A stretch of DNA of 33,851 nucleotides from Nitriliruptoraceae bacterium (GTDB lineage: Bacteria > Actinomycetota > Nitriliruptoria > Nitriliruptorales > Nitriliruptoraceae), in NCBI GenBank assembly GCA_003563915.1, contig PWTE01000049.1:1-33851 (forward strand), given 5' to 3'. The notes below the pieces were generated by a model, which worked only from the letters and a program-made list of their open reading frames with translations, was not told the origin of the DNA and did no database searches. This document shows, in pieces, positions 15,636 to 24,561 of this stretch (its first letter is position 1; each line of letters starts with the position of its first letter). The translations under genes were made by a program, and so were the position numbers.

Positions 15636-17894
15636 GTGCCCACCGTGACCTCGCACGACGACGGAGCCCACGACGTGGCAGAGGAACGACCCAGCAGCCT
15701 GGCCGTGATGACCAGCGGCGGCGACGCCTGCGGGATGAACGCGGCCGTCCGCGCCGTCGTGAGGACCGCGGTCCACCACGGCCTCCCCGTCCATGCGATC
15801 TACGAGGGCTACGCCGGACTCGTCGACGGCGGCGACGCGATCCGCCCGTTCGAGAGCGGGGACGTCGGCGGCATCCTCCACCTCGGCGGCACCGTGATCG
15901 GCACGGCGCGCAGCAAGGAGTTCCGCGAGCGCCCAGGACGTCGCAAGGCCGCCCGCAACCTGATCGAGCGGGGCATCGATGCCCTGGCGGTCATCGGGGG
16001 TGACGGCAGCCTCACCGGCGCAGACCTCTTCCGCCGCGAGTGGCCGGATCTGCTGACGGAACTCGTCGACGCCGGGGAACTGAGCCAGGAGCAGGCCGAC
16101 GCGCACCCCGTGCTGCGGCTCGTCGGTCTGGTCGGCTCGATCGACAACGACATGTTCGGCACCGACATGACGATCGGTGCCGACACGGCCTTGCACCGCA
16201 TCACCGAGGCCATGGACGCGCTGCACAGCACCGCCTCCAGCCACCAACGCAGCTTCGTGATCGAGGTGATGGGTCGGCACTGCGGCTACCTCGCCCTCAT
16301 GAGCGGTCTGGCGGCAGGGGCCAACTGGGCCTTCATCCCCGAACGACCCGCCGAGGCCGGGACCTGGGCACGCGAGATGTGTGATGCCCTGGCAGCAGGA
16401 CGAGCGGAAGGCCGACGCCAGAACATGGTCGTGGTCGCCGAGGGTGCGCACGACACCGACGGCACACCGATCACCGCGGATCGCGTCAAGGCGCTGCTCG
16501 AGGAGGAACTCGGCGAGGACACGCGCGTCACGATCCTCGGCCACGTCCAGCGCGGCGGGATCCCCAGCGCCTTCGACCGCAACCTCGGGACGATGTGCGG
16601 GCACGAAGCCGTGGAACTGTTGCTGCGGTCGGCCCCAGACGACGAGCCGCAGCTCATCGGGATCCGTGAGAACCGGGTCGTCCATACCCCGTTGATGGAG
16701 AACGTCGAGCGCACCAAGCAGGTCGCGAAGGTCATCCACGACGGCGACTACGAGCAGGCGATGCAGATGCGCGGCGGCAGCTTCCGCGAGTCGTGGGACA
16801 CCTTCCACACGCTCGTGCAGGCCACCCCCAGCGACCAACCCGAAGGGCACCGGCCGCTGCGGCTGGTGATCCTGCACAGCGGCGGACCCGCTCCCGGGAT
16901 GAACACGGCGGTGCGTGCCGCGGTTCGGCTGGCGGTCGACGCCGGACACGAGGCCTTCGGTGCCACCAGCGGGTTCGAAGGCCTGGCACGCGGCCGGATC
17001 CGTGAGCTCGGCTGGATGGACGTCAGCGGCTGGACCGCCTTCGGCGGCGCCGAGCTGGGAGCGAGCCGCATGATCCCCGATGACGAGGGACTGGCCAGCA
17101 TCGCCGCCCAGATCCGCGACCACCGGATCGACGGTCTGCTCATGATCGGCGGGTTCGCCGGCTACCGGGCGGCACACGCGCTACTGGAGGGCCGCCAGCA
17201 GCACCCGGAGCTCGCGATCCCCATCGTGTGCCTCCCGGCATCGATCAACAACGACCTCCCCGGCTCCGAGCTGTCCGTCGGCGCCGACACGGCCCTCAAC
17301 GCCATCGTCGAGGACGTCGACAAGATCAAGCAGTCGGCGGTGGCCTGGCACCGCTGCTTCGTGGTCGAGACCATGGGGCGGGACTGCGGCTACCTCAGCC
17401 TCATGAGCGCGATGGCGACCGGTGCCGAACGGGTCTACCTGCCGGAGGAGGGCGTCTCCCTGGACTCCCTCCTGGAGGATGTGGACTACCTCCGCAGCGG
17501 GTTCAAGAGCGGCAAGCGGCTGGGCCTCATCGTCCACGGCGAGGGCGCCGACCCGGTGTACCGGAGCGGCTTCGTCCGCACGCTGTTGGAGAAGGAGGGT
17601 CGGGACCTGTTCGACGTACGCCTGGCCGTGCTGGGCCACGTCCAGCAGGGTGGCTCCCCCAGTCCCTTCGACCGGATCCAGGCCACGCGGCTCGCTCGCC
17701 GCTGCATCGACTACCTGGTCGAACACCACGAGCAGCGGGCCAGTGCCATGATCGGCCTCCAGGGTGGACGCGTCCGCTTCACCCCGCTCGCGTCGTTCCC
17801 CACCCTCTGTGAGACCGACGCCCAGCGGCCACGGGAACAGACCTGGATGTCGCTCCGACCGATGGCCCGCGTCATGGCTCACCCCGGCCGGTGA
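15636..17894 (+). CDS. double-domain 6-phosphofructokinase of eukaryotic type
   Basis: A 752-residue protein with two PFK domains in tandem (about 20-370 and 405-735), twice the usual bacterial size and like animal and fungal PFK. The first half keeps the active site: MTSGGDACGMN, GGDGSLTG (ATP type, not pyrophosphate), GSIDNDMFGTDM with the catalytic Asp, MGRHCGYLAL and GHVQRGG. The second half is degenerate (HSGGPAPGMN, GGFAGY, SINNDLPGSE with Asn for the catalytic Asp), matching the effector-binding half of eukaryotic enzymes, where GGFEAY and NNVPGS occur. It should phosphorylate fructose 6-phosphate. The GTG at 15636 gives the longest form; a GTG at 15675 with GGAG 8 bases upstream gives one starting VAEERPSSLAVM and may be the true start. 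Confidence 0.93.
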   Translation: MPTVTSHDDGAHDVAEERPSSLAVMTSGGDACGMNAAVRAVVRTAVHHGLPVHAIYEGYAGLVDGGDAIRPFESGDVGGILHLGGTVIGTARSKEFRERPGRRKAARNLIERGIDALAVIGGDGSLTGADLFRREWPDLLTELVDAGELSQEQADAHPVLRLVGLVGSIDNDMFGTDMTIGADTALHRITEAMDALHSTASSHQRSFVIEVMGRHCGYLALMSGLAAGANWAFIPERPAEAGTWAREMCDALAAGRAEGRRQNMVVVAEGAHDTDGTPITADRVKALLEEELGEDTRVTILGHVQRGGIPSAFDRNLGTMCGHEAVELLLRSAPDDEPQLIGIRENRVVHTPLMENVERTKQVAKVIHDGDYEQAMQMRGGSFRESWDTFHTLVQATPSDQPEGHRPLRLVILHSGGPAPGMNTAVRAAVRLAVDAGHEAFGATSGFEGLARGRIRELGWMDVSGWTAFGGAELGASRMIPDDEGLASIAAQIRDHRIDGLLMIGGFAGYRAAHALLEGRQQHPELAIPIVCLPASINNDLPGSELSVGADTALNAIVEDVDKIKQSAVAWHRCFVVETMGRDCGYLSLMSAMATGAERVYLPEEGVSLDSLLEDVDYLRSGFKSGKRLGLIVHGEGADPVYRSGFVRTLLEKEGRDLFDVRLAVLGHVQQGGSPSPFDRIQATRLARRCIDYLVEHHEQRASAMIGLQGGRVRFTPLASFPTLCETDAQRPREQTWMSLRPMARVMAHPGR

Positions 17895-17898
17895 CCGG

Positions 17899-18726
17899 CT
17901 AGAGCAAGCGCACCGCCACCACTCCCAACCAGAGCCCCCCGGCGATGACCGCGACCCCCGCGCCGAAGGGCAACCAGGCCGCGGCCCGGTGGAGGCGACC
18001 TTCCCCACGCTCCGCCAGCCAGTCGCGGCCCCACAGGACGGCGAGCCCGATCGCCGTCAGGGTCAGGGCCAGGCCGACACCGAACGCGCCCACCAGTACC
18101 AGGCCATAGGTGGTGCGACCGACGGCGATCGCGGTGGCCAGGACCAGGAACGCCGCCGGACTCGGCAGCAGCCCTCCCGAGGTCGCGATGGCGGCGATGC
18201 CCGCGCGGGACAGCGGCGGCACCCCGTCCGGTAGCGCATGGTCGTGCGGGTCGGCGCGGTCCCCGATCGTGTCGAGATGGCGGTGCTCGCGGTCGGCGGC
18301 GTAGCCGACGCCGGCGGCGACGGTGGCGCCCCCACGGTGGCGCAGCGCCCTGCGCAGCAGGACCACGCCGACCGTGATGATGGCCACGGCCGACGCCAAC
18401 CGCAGCCACCCTTCGAGCTGTTGCCCCGTCGGCAGCTGTTGCGTCGCGAAGAACAGCAGGCCGACCACCAGCACGGACCCCGTGTGCATGATGGCGACCA
18501 ACCCGCCGAGCGCCACCGCGTCGACGGGCCGGCCACGGGTGCCGGCGAGGTAGGCACCGACCAACGTCTTCCCGTGCCCCGGCCCGAGGGCGTGGAGGAA
18601 CCCGGCGGCGACCGCCCCGAGGATCCCCAGCCACCACACCGTGTCCTGGAACAGCCCCAGCAGCACCGTCTCCAGCTGGGCGTCGTCCAGGGCGAAGGAC
18701 CATGCCAGGAGCCCGGTGGCCGTCAT
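17899..18726 (-). CDS. NicO/RcnA-family metal (nickel/cobalt) transporter
   Basis: A 275-residue membrane protein with about six helices. It carries the NicO hallmark LHALGPGHGKTLVGAYLAG in an early helix, a second conserved HTGSVLVVG helix, a GLLPSPAAFLVL segment, and a His/Asp-rich cytoplasmic loop (DREHRHLDTIGDRADPHDH). RcnA-type members export nickel and cobalt; other members import. The ATG at 18726 overlaps the previous stop as ATGA with GGTGGA upstream, so it is coupled to the secreted partner. It is convergent with the PFK gene, only 4 bases apart. The metal and direction of transport cannot be decided from sequence. Confidence 0.85.
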   Translation of the reverse strand: MTATGLLAWSFALDDAQLETVLLGLFQDTVWWLGILGAVAAGFLHALGPGHGKTLVGAYLAGTRGRPVDAVALGGLVAIMHTGSVLVVGLLFFATQQLPTGQQLEGWLRLASAVAIITVGVVLLRRALRHRGGATVAAGVGYAADREHRHLDTIGDRADPHDHALPDGVPPLSRAGIAAIATSGGLLPSPAAFLVLATAIAVGRTTYGLVLVGAFGVGLALTLTAIGLAVLWGRDWLAERGEGRLHRAAAWLPFGAGVAVIAGGLWLGVVAVRLL

Positions 18727-19481
18727 CGCCCATCCACCGTGGCACGAGGACGGCGTCGTACGGTGGCCGAGCGACGCGCTTGACGGCTCACACCGCCTGC
18801 ACCGTACGTCCGTGGCCCACGCCGCACCCGCCTCACCCGCTGCCAGAAGATGCCTCCGAGCATCACCACGACGAGCAGGACGGCCACGGCGATCCAGAGC
18901 GCCGGAGGGACACCACCGGCCCGAGCCTGTGCGGCAGCCTGCGCGTCCCAGGTGTGCTCGGGTTGGGCCGAGGTGAACAGCACGGTCCATACGGTCCCGT
19001 CGACACCGAAGGTGTCGTAGCGGGGGTCCTCGTCGTGGAGGATCGTGACGCGCACGTCGACCTGCTCCACGGGCTCGTCGCAGCGGAACTCGAAACGGGC
19101 CCCGTCCATCAGGAAGTCCTCGGCCGGCTCGACCTGACCGTCACACGGGGTACCCCGCTGACGCACCGTGACGTGCTCGAGGAGGTAGGCCTCGAGCTCC
19201 GGGGCCTCCGAGAGCTCACGGACCTGCTCGTCGGTGGGCAGTAGCTCCTCTGGCCCGACGAGGAACGCCTCCATCGTGCCCTCCGGGAAGACCCCGACGG
19301 CCTCCCCGACGTGGGCCGCATCATCCTGCGGAGCGGTCCACTCGATCCATACGACCTCGTCCTCGGCACTGAGGCGAGCGTGGGGTGGCAGCAGGCCACC
19401 GCCTGGGTGTGCCAGTGCAGGGGCGGCGATCCCGGCCAGCAAGCCGACGGACAGCAGTGCGGCGGCGAACCGCGCGTTCAT
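18723..19481 (-). CDS. secreted, C-terminally anchored protein paired with NicO transporter
   Basis: A 252-residue protein with a signal peptide (1 to about 24, ending APALA) that would leave His as the first mature residue (HPGGGLLPPHA). An acidic extracytoplasmic domain follows with two Cys (GTPCDGQ and FRCDEP, likely a disulfide), then one membrane helix (ALWIAVAVLLVVVMLGGIFW) and a very basic cytoplasmic tail (about 35 residues). I do not recognise a family by name. Small extracytoplasmic proteins of this kind precede NicO-type transporters in several actinomycetes, so a metal-handling role is likely. Its ATG overlaps the acyl-CoA ligase stop and its stop overlaps the transporter start, both as ATGA. 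Confidence 0.75.
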   Translation of the reverse strand: MNARFAAALLSVGLLAGIAAPALAHPGGGLLPPHARLSAEDEVVWIEWTAPQDDAAHVGEAVGVFPEGTMEAFLVGPEELLPTDEQVRELSEAPELEAYLLEHVTVRQRGTPCDGQVEPAEDFLMDGARFEFRCDEPVEQVDVRVTILHDEDPRYDTFGVDGTVWTVLFTSAQPEHTWDAQAAAQARAGGVPPALWIAVAVLLVVVMLGGIFWQRVRRVRRGPRTYGAGGVSRQARRSATVRRRPRATVDGR

Positions 19482-21346
19482 CCGGCCTGCGAGTACAGCC
19501 CGTCGATGACGTCGGCGTACTTGCTGTGGATCACGTTGCGCTTGAGCTTCAGCGACGGCGTCAGCTCCTCCGATTCGGCGGTCCATTCCGCCGGCACGAT
19601 ACGCCACTGCTTGATCTGCTCCACCCTGGCCAGGCGGTCGTTGCCCTCGTCCACCGCCCGCTGGACCTCCGCGATCACCTCAGGGTGCTCGGCAGCTTCG
19701 GCGACCGAGGAGAATGGGATACCCCGCTGCTCGCACCACCCCGGCAGGACCTCGGCGTCCAGGACCACCAACGCCGCGATGAACGGGCGGTCGTCCCCGA
19801 CCGCGCAGAGCTGCCCGATGACGGGTGAGCTCTGCTTGATGGTCTCCTCGATGTTGTTCGGCGAGAGGTTCTTCCCGCCGGCCGTGATGATGAGTTCCTT
19901 CTTGCGGCCGACGATGCGGACGTAGCCGTCGTCGTCCATCTCGCCGAGGTCGCCGGTGTGTAGCCAGCCGTCCTCGTCGATCGCCTCCTCGGTGGCCTCC
20001 TCACGACGCCAGTAACCGGGGGTGACGATCGGACCGCGTGCCAGGATCTCGCCGTCATCGGCGAGCCGGACCTCGATCCCCGGAAGCGGGGTCCCCACCG
20101 TGCCGATGCGCACCGTGCCGGGTTCGTTGGCGGTGATGACGGCGGTGGACTCCGTCATGCCGTAGACCTCGAGGATCTCGATCCCGAGGGCCTTGTAGAA
20201 CACCAACAGGTCGGGGCTGATCGCCGCGGCCCCCGACACCGCATAGCGCAGCTCGTCGAGCCCGAGGCCGTCACGGATCTTCGAGAACACCAGCTTGTTC
20301 CACAGCGGCAGCTGCAGGCGCACGCTGCGCGGTGGCTTCTCGCCGGCCAGCTCCGCCCGCACCGCGGTCATGCCGGCGTCCAGGGCCTTGTGTGCGAGCT
20401 TGGCCTTGCGTTCGTCGGCGTCGATCTTGGCGAGCAACGCGGCCTGCATCTTCTCCCACACCCGCGGCACCGCCATGAACAGGTGGGGGCGGGCCTCCTG
20501 CAGGGTCGGCAGCACCTCCGCGAGATCCTTGACGAAGTAGACGGTGCCGCCGACGGAGATCCCGACGTAGTGGGTGGTCATCCGCTCGGCGACGTGCGCG
20601 AGCGGCAGGTACGACACCCCACGCTGTCCCGGTCGGACCTCCAGCAGCTGCTTCACCACCTCGAGCATGTAGAGCAGGTTGCGGTGGGTGATGATCACAC
20701 CCTTGGGGGGACCGGTGGTGCCGGACGTGTAGATCAGGGTGACCGCGTCATCCGGGGTGACGGCGCGCCAGCTGTTCTCGAGCTCGCCACGCCCACCCTC
20801 CAGCGCCCCTTCACCGGTCGCGGCGAACTCCGCCCAGGAGACGACCCGCTCATCCGAGGTGTCGACGCCGTCCGACTCGATCACGACGATGCGCTCGAGG
20901 GCCGGGAGTTCCGCGGCGACGGCCAACCACGTGGCCAGGAACGCGCCATCCTCGACGATCGCGACCTTCGCCTCACAGTTCCCGGCGATGTAGCCGATCT
21001 GCTCGGCGGTCAAGGTGTTGTAGACCGAGACGGGGGTGGCACCCGCCAGCAGGACCCCGACGTCGGCGATCACGTGCTCGGGTCGGTTGGTCATCATCAG
21101 CGCGACGAAATCGCCGTGACCGACCCCGGCGCGACGCAGCGCCATCGCGATGACGCTGGCTCGGTGGCGGTACTCCGCCCAGGTGTGGGTGGTGAAGCTG
21201 TCGCCGTCCTTGACGACCAGCGCTGGCTTACCGCCGTTCGCGTCGCAGGTTGCCATGAACACGTCGATCATGGTGCGGCCTTCGATGCGTTGCAGGATGT
21301 CCTCACGCTCGCGCAACGTCGCATCCGTCACGGTTGTCCCTCCCAT
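19478..21346 (-). CDS. long-chain acyl-CoA synthetase (AMP-forming)
   Basis: A 622-residue adenylate-forming enzyme that activates fatty acids with ATP and CoA. Motif A5-type P-loop is LIYTSGTTGPPKGVIITH, followed by LPLAHVAER, the A5 YGMTES motif, and the C-terminal GWLHTGDLGEMDDDGYVRI, GRKKELIITAGGKNLSP and NVIHSKY (with the catalytic Lys region LTPSLKLKRN). This is the FadD15-type long-chain ligase of actinomycetes. The ATG at 21346 is the longer choice; a GTG at 21331 with GGGAGG 6 bases upstream would lose five residues and has the better ribosome site. A 7-bp hairpin (21362-21380) lies just upstream. It ends in an ATGA overlap with a secreted protein gene. Confidence 0.95.
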   Translation of the reverse strand: MGGTTVTDATLREREDILQRIEGRTMIDVFMATCDANGGKPALVVKDGDSFTTHTWAEYRHRASVIAMALRRAGVGHGDFVALMMTNRPEHVIADVGVLLAGATPVSVYNTLTAEQIGYIAGNCEAKVAIVEDGAFLATWLAVAAELPALERIVVIESDGVDTSDERVVSWAEFAATGEGALEGGRGELENSWRAVTPDDAVTLIYTSGTTGPPKGVIITHRNLLYMLEVVKQLLEVRPGQRGVSYLPLAHVAERMTTHYVGISVGGTVYFVKDLAEVLPTLQEARPHLFMAVPRVWEKMQAALLAKIDADERKAKLAHKALDAGMTAVRAELAGEKPPRSVRLQLPLWNKLVFSKIRDGLGLDELRYAVSGAAAISPDLLVFYKALGIEILEVYGMTESTAVITANEPGTVRIGTVGTPLPGIEVRLADDGEILARGPIVTPGYWRREEATEEAIDEDGWLHTGDLGEMDDDGYVRIVGRKKELIITAGGKNLSPNNIEETIKQSSPVIGQLCAVGDDRPFIAALVVLDAEVLPGWCEQRGIPFSSVAEAAEHPEVIAEVQRAVDEGNDRLARVEQIKQWRIVPAEWTAESEELTPSLKLKRNVIHSKYADVIDGLYSQAG

Positions 21347-21361
21347 GGGTCTCCGCCGATA

Positions 21362-21380
21362 CGCGGTCTCCCGGACCGCG
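21362..21380. other. short perfect hairpin upstream of acyl-CoA ligase
   Basis: CGCGGTC (21362-21368) pairs with GACCGCG (21374-21380) over a 5-base loop, 15 bases before the ATG at 21346. It would lie in the message leader and could affect translation. No stronger claim is possible. Confidence 0.35.
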
Positions 21381-21462
21381 CTCGGGTAGCTAAGCCTGCC
21401 ACGCCGCGTACGTGTGGGGGCGACGGCTGCGCGGGAACGCCCACGGCGCGCGCTGGCGGTGG

Positions 21463-22449
21463 TCAGATCGCCACGACCGCATCGACCGCAGCGGCGATGA
21501 AGACGAGCGCGAGGTAGACGGTCGAGTAGTGGAACAGACGCATCGCGACCGCGACCGTCCGTGACCTGCGTAGCTCGTGCGCGAGCAGGAGCCAGATGGC
21601 CGTCAGCACCAGCCCCGTGACGGCGAACAGCCACCCGACGCCACCACCCGCGATGTAGAGCAGGACGACGGAGAACAGCAGGTAGCTGTACAGCAGGATC
21701 TGTCGCGTCGTCTCCGCCATCCCGTGGGTGACGGGCAGCATCGGCAACCCGGCGGCGGCGTAGTCCTCGCGGTACTTCATCGCCAGCGCCCAGAAGTGTG
21801 GTGGCGTCCACCAGAAGACGATCGCGAACAGCAGCCACGGTCGCACGTCGGCGAGCGACCCGCCCGAGACCGCCGCCCACCCGGTGAGCACCGGCACGCA
21901 GCCCGCAGCACCCCCGATGACGACCGCCTGGCTCGTCCGTCGCTTCATGCCGAGGGTGTAGACGAACACGTAGAACAGGATCGCCGAGGTGGCGAGCGCT
22001 GCCGCCACGAGGTTGACGAAGGCCGTCAACCAGACGAACCCGGCCACACCCAACCCGAGACCGAGCAGCAGGGCCCCCAAGGGGCTGACCTCGTCCTGGG
22101 CGGTGGGTCGCGCGGAGGTACGGGCCATCCGGCGGTCGACGTCCCGGTCGACGAGGTTGTTCAGTGCGTTGGCACTCCCCGCTGACAGGGTCCCACCGAG
22201 CAGGGTGGCGACGACCAACCAGGTCCCGGGCCATCCGCCCTCGGCGATGACCATCGCCGGCAGGGTGGTGACGAGCAGCAGTTCGATGATGCGCGGCTTC
22301 GTGACCAGCACGTACCGACGCACGGACCCGAGCACACCCTCCCTGGCCTCGTACCGTCCGGTCGTGTGCATCGGTCCGACCGTGGCATCCGTCGCCGCGA
22401 CCTGGGGCCCGGCCTCGGACATCGCCGTGTCGTCCGACGTCGTGCTCAT
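21463..22449 (-). CDS. ctaB: protoheme IX farnesyltransferase (heme O synthase)
   Basis: A 328-residue UbiA-family prenyltransferase that adds a farnesyl group to heme B to give heme O. The Asp-rich prenyl diphosphate site is NNLVDRDVDRRMART, and the second conserved loop contains KREDYAAAG-like KYREDYAAAGLPMLPV. About nine helices follow a polar N terminus of some 40 residues. PPHFWALAMKYRED is the CtaB signature. The ATG at 22449 overlaps the previous gene as ATGA. It supplies heme for the oxidase genes 3 kb away and pairs with CtaA encoded divergently. Confidence 0.95.
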   Translation of the reverse strand: MSTTSDDTAMSEAGPQVAATDATVGPMHTTGRYEAREGVLGSVRRYVLVTKPRIIELLLVTTLPAMVIAEGGWPGTWLVVATLLGGTLSAGSANALNNLVDRDVDRRMARTSARPTAQDEVSPLGALLLGLGLGVAGFVWLTAFVNLVAAALATSAILFYVFVYTLGMKRRTSQAVVIGGAAGCVPVLTGWAAVSGGSLADVRPWLLFAIVFWWTPPHFWALAMKYREDYAAAGLPMLPVTHGMAETTRQILLYSYLLFSVVLLYIAGGGVGWLFAVTGLVLTAIWLLLAHELRRSRTVAVAMRLFHYSTVYLALVFIAAAVDAVVAI

Positions 22450-22721
22450 GCCCTCGCCTGCCGGGCCTCGCGCCACATCCTCACCCCGAGCACCGCCAGG
22501 AGCACACCGGCACCGATCCCCGCGCCGAACAGCCCCAGGTGCACGGCCACGAACGCGGTGCTGAAGTCGCCGGTCGTCCCGACCAGGTTGGCGATCCGGG
22601 TACCCCACATCCAGAACTGGAACGCGGCGAGGGCCAGCAGGATCAGGGCACGACGACGGTGGCGCCGTGCGGACACGCGCACGTCCGCCGGGTCCGTCTT
22701 CGGGGTGAGGTCCGTCGCCAC
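22446..22721 (-). CDS. small two-helix membrane protein between ctaA and ctaB
   Basis: A 91-residue protein with a basic N terminus (VRVSARRHRRR), then two membrane helices (about 27-49 with AAFQFWMWGTRI, and 58-82 with AVHLGLFGAGIGAGVLLAV) and a basic end. No named family is recognised. The GTG at 22721 is preceded by AAGGA 4-5 bases away. Its stop overlaps the ctaB start as ATGA, so the two are coexpressed and it probably helps heme A or oxidase assembly (inference from position). A much longer open frame upstream on this strand is opposite ctaA and is not believed. Confidence 0.7.
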   Translation of the reverse strand: MATDLTPKTDPADVRVSARRHRRRALILLALAAFQFWMWGTRIANLVGTTGDFSTAFVAVHLGLFGAGIGAGVLLAVLGVRMWREARQARA

Positions 22722-22820
22722 CGGATCCTTACTGCCTCGGCCGTGGTGGCAGGGTACGCGCCCTGCTGTGGTGCCCGCGACCGCGGCGGGAGGCGGTGCC
22801 GACGAGGGTACGCTCTGCGC

Positions 22821-23780
22821 ATGGTCCGGCCCGCCGCGCACCCCTCCGAGACTCCCGCCGAACGTCGACTCCGGCGCTTCGCGCTGGCTGCGGTGGTCAC
22901 CAACGTCCTGATCGTCATCACCGGGGCGTCGGTCCGGGTGACGGGATCGGGTCTGGGATGTCCGACGTGGCCCTCCTGTGACGGCGAGAGCTTCGTCCCG
23001 TCCGCCGACCACGGCTGGCACGGCGCGCTGGAGTTCGGCAACCGGCTCCTGACCTTCCCGGTGCTCGCGGCCGCGGTACTGGTGGTCTGGCAGCTGTACC
23101 GGACGCGACCGCATCCGCCGGTGTTGATGCGGTTCGCGTGGGTCCTGCCCCTCGGCGTAGCCGCCCAGGCGCTGGTCGGCGGCGTCACGGTGCTGACCGG
23201 CCTGTCCCCGTACACGGTCGCGACCCACTTCCTGCTGTCGATGGCGCTCATCTTCGCGGCGGTGGTCGTCCACGAGATGATCCGCCCCGGACGTGCCGAC
23301 CAGGTCCCGGCCGCACCGACGGTGCGTCACCTCACCACCGCTGTCGCGATCGTCGGGTTGGTCGTGCTCGTGCTGGGCACCGTGACCACCGGAGCCGGCC
23401 CCCACGGCGGGGATGCGAACGCGCCACGGTTGGACATCAGCATCCGGCTGGCGGCCATCGCCCACGCCGACGCCGTCTGGCTGCTGTTGGGCCTGACGAT
23501 CGCGCTGGTGGTCGTGACCTGGCGGATGGAGGGCTCGCGCCTGCGGACCGCAGCCCGAACCCTCCTCGTTATCGAGATCGTCCAGGGCAGCATCGGCTAC
23601 ACGCAGTACGCGCTCGGGGTCCCCGAACCGCTCGTGATCCTGCACGTCGCGGGCGCCGCGGTGATGTGGGTGACCGCATCAGCGGCGTGGATCCGCGCAC
23701 GACCGCACCTCGGTCGTCCGGAGGCCGTGCCGGTGCCCGACGCGACCCCCCGGGACGACGAGGTGGCGACACCGCAGTGA
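22821..23780 (+). CDS. ctaA: heme A synthase
   Basis: A 319-residue membrane enzyme with eight helices that oxidises the C8 methyl of heme O to give heme A. The four conserved haem-ligand histidines are visible as WHGALEFGNRL, ATHFLLSMA, AHADAVWLLL and LHVAGAAVMW, one pair per half. The extracellular Cys pair is in GLGCPTWPSC. The ATG at 22821 follows TACGCT at 22809-22814 by 6 bases, which suggests a leaderless message, although no -35 match is evident. It is divergent from the ctaB pair and overlaps the next gene as GTGA. Confidence 0.95.
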   Translation: MVRPAAHPSETPAERRLRRFALAAVVTNVLIVITGASVRVTGSGLGCPTWPSCDGESFVPSADHGWHGALEFGNRLLTFPVLAAAVLVVWQLYRTRPHPPVLMRFAWVLPLGVAAQALVGGVTVLTGLSPYTVATHFLLSMALIFAAVVVHEMIRPGRADQVPAAPTVRHLTTAVAIVGLVVLVLGTVTTGAGPHGGDANAPRLDISIRLAAIAHADAVWLLLGLTIALVVVTWRMEGSRLRTAARTLLVIEIVQGSIGYTQYALGVPEPLVILHVAGAAVMWVTASAAWIRARPHLGRPEAVPVPDATPRDDEVATPQ

Positions 23781-24553
23781 CGCTCCAGGTGGTCGTCCTC
23801 GGTGACTCGACGGCCTTCACCGACGACCGGGGCCCGCAACTCCCCGGCACGCCGTCGCTGTACCCGAGCGTGGTCACCCGTCGGCTCCGGGAGGCCCTGG
23901 GGTCCGAGGTGGCCACCCAGGTCGTCGCGCGGCCAGGCTGGACCGTGAGGGACGCGGCCCGTGCCGTCACCAAGGACCAGCACCTGCAGTTCGAGGTGCT
24001 GGCCGAAGCTGATGCGGTCGTCGTGGGTGTCGGCAGCTTCGACCACGCTCCCGCGGGGGTGCCGCCGAGCCTGGAGGCACTCGTGCCCTACCTCCGACCG
24101 GCCTCGCGTCGGCGGAGAGCGCGGCAGGTGCTCCGGGCCGCGTACCCACAGCTCGTACGTCTCACGGGCGGTCATCACACCCGCACGCCCGCCGCGGAGT
24201 TCGACCGGCTCCTGCGGCTGCTGCTCGAGCAGGTCCGCGGACTCACCCAGGGCCGCGCTGCCGGGGTGGTGCTCGGCCCGACCTCCCACGCCTCCGCGTA
24301 CTACGGCCACCGCCACCCCGGGCTGGCCGACGCCGAGCGCCGACAGCTACGCGTCGCGCGGCAGCACGGCTACCTCGACGTCCCTGCCTGGACCCACGTG
24401 CGTCCGGCCGTGCACCGACTCAACGCCGATGGGATCCACTGGCCGGCAGACGTCCACACCCGGATCGGCGACGCCGTGGCGGACGCGCTGCTACCTCAAC
24501 TACGAGGCGACAGCCCGACGGTAGGGATGCCCGGCACCGCCGGTCTCGGGTGA
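23777..24553 (+). CDS. SGNH/GDSL-type hydrolase
   Basis: A 258-residue hydrolase. Block I is VVLGDSTAF (nucleophile Ser), and block V is DGIHWPADVH (Asp and His of the triad). The middle blocks are less clear: GVGSFDHAP sits where the GxND block normally is, so the oxyanion Asn is uncertain. No signal peptide or membrane helix is present, so it is cytoplasmic. The GTG at 23777 overlaps the ctaA stop (GTGA), so it is coupled to heme A synthase. Substrate unknown; acyl esters are the usual targets. The physical link with ctaA may only reflect gene packing. Confidence 0.8.
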   Translation: MTLQVVVLGDSTAFTDDRGPQLPGTPSLYPSVVTRRLREALGSEVATQVVARPGWTVRDAARAVTKDQHLQFEVLAEADAVVVGVGSFDHAPAGVPPSLEALVPYLRPASRRRRARQVLRAAYPQLVRLTGGHHTRTPAAEFDRLLRLLLEQVRGLTQGRAAGVVLGPTSHASAYYGHRHPGLADAERRQLRVARQHGYLDVPAWTHVRPAVHRLNADGIHWPADVHTRIGDAVADALLPQLRGDSPTVGMPGTAGLG

Positions 24554-24561
24554 CCGCGGGC

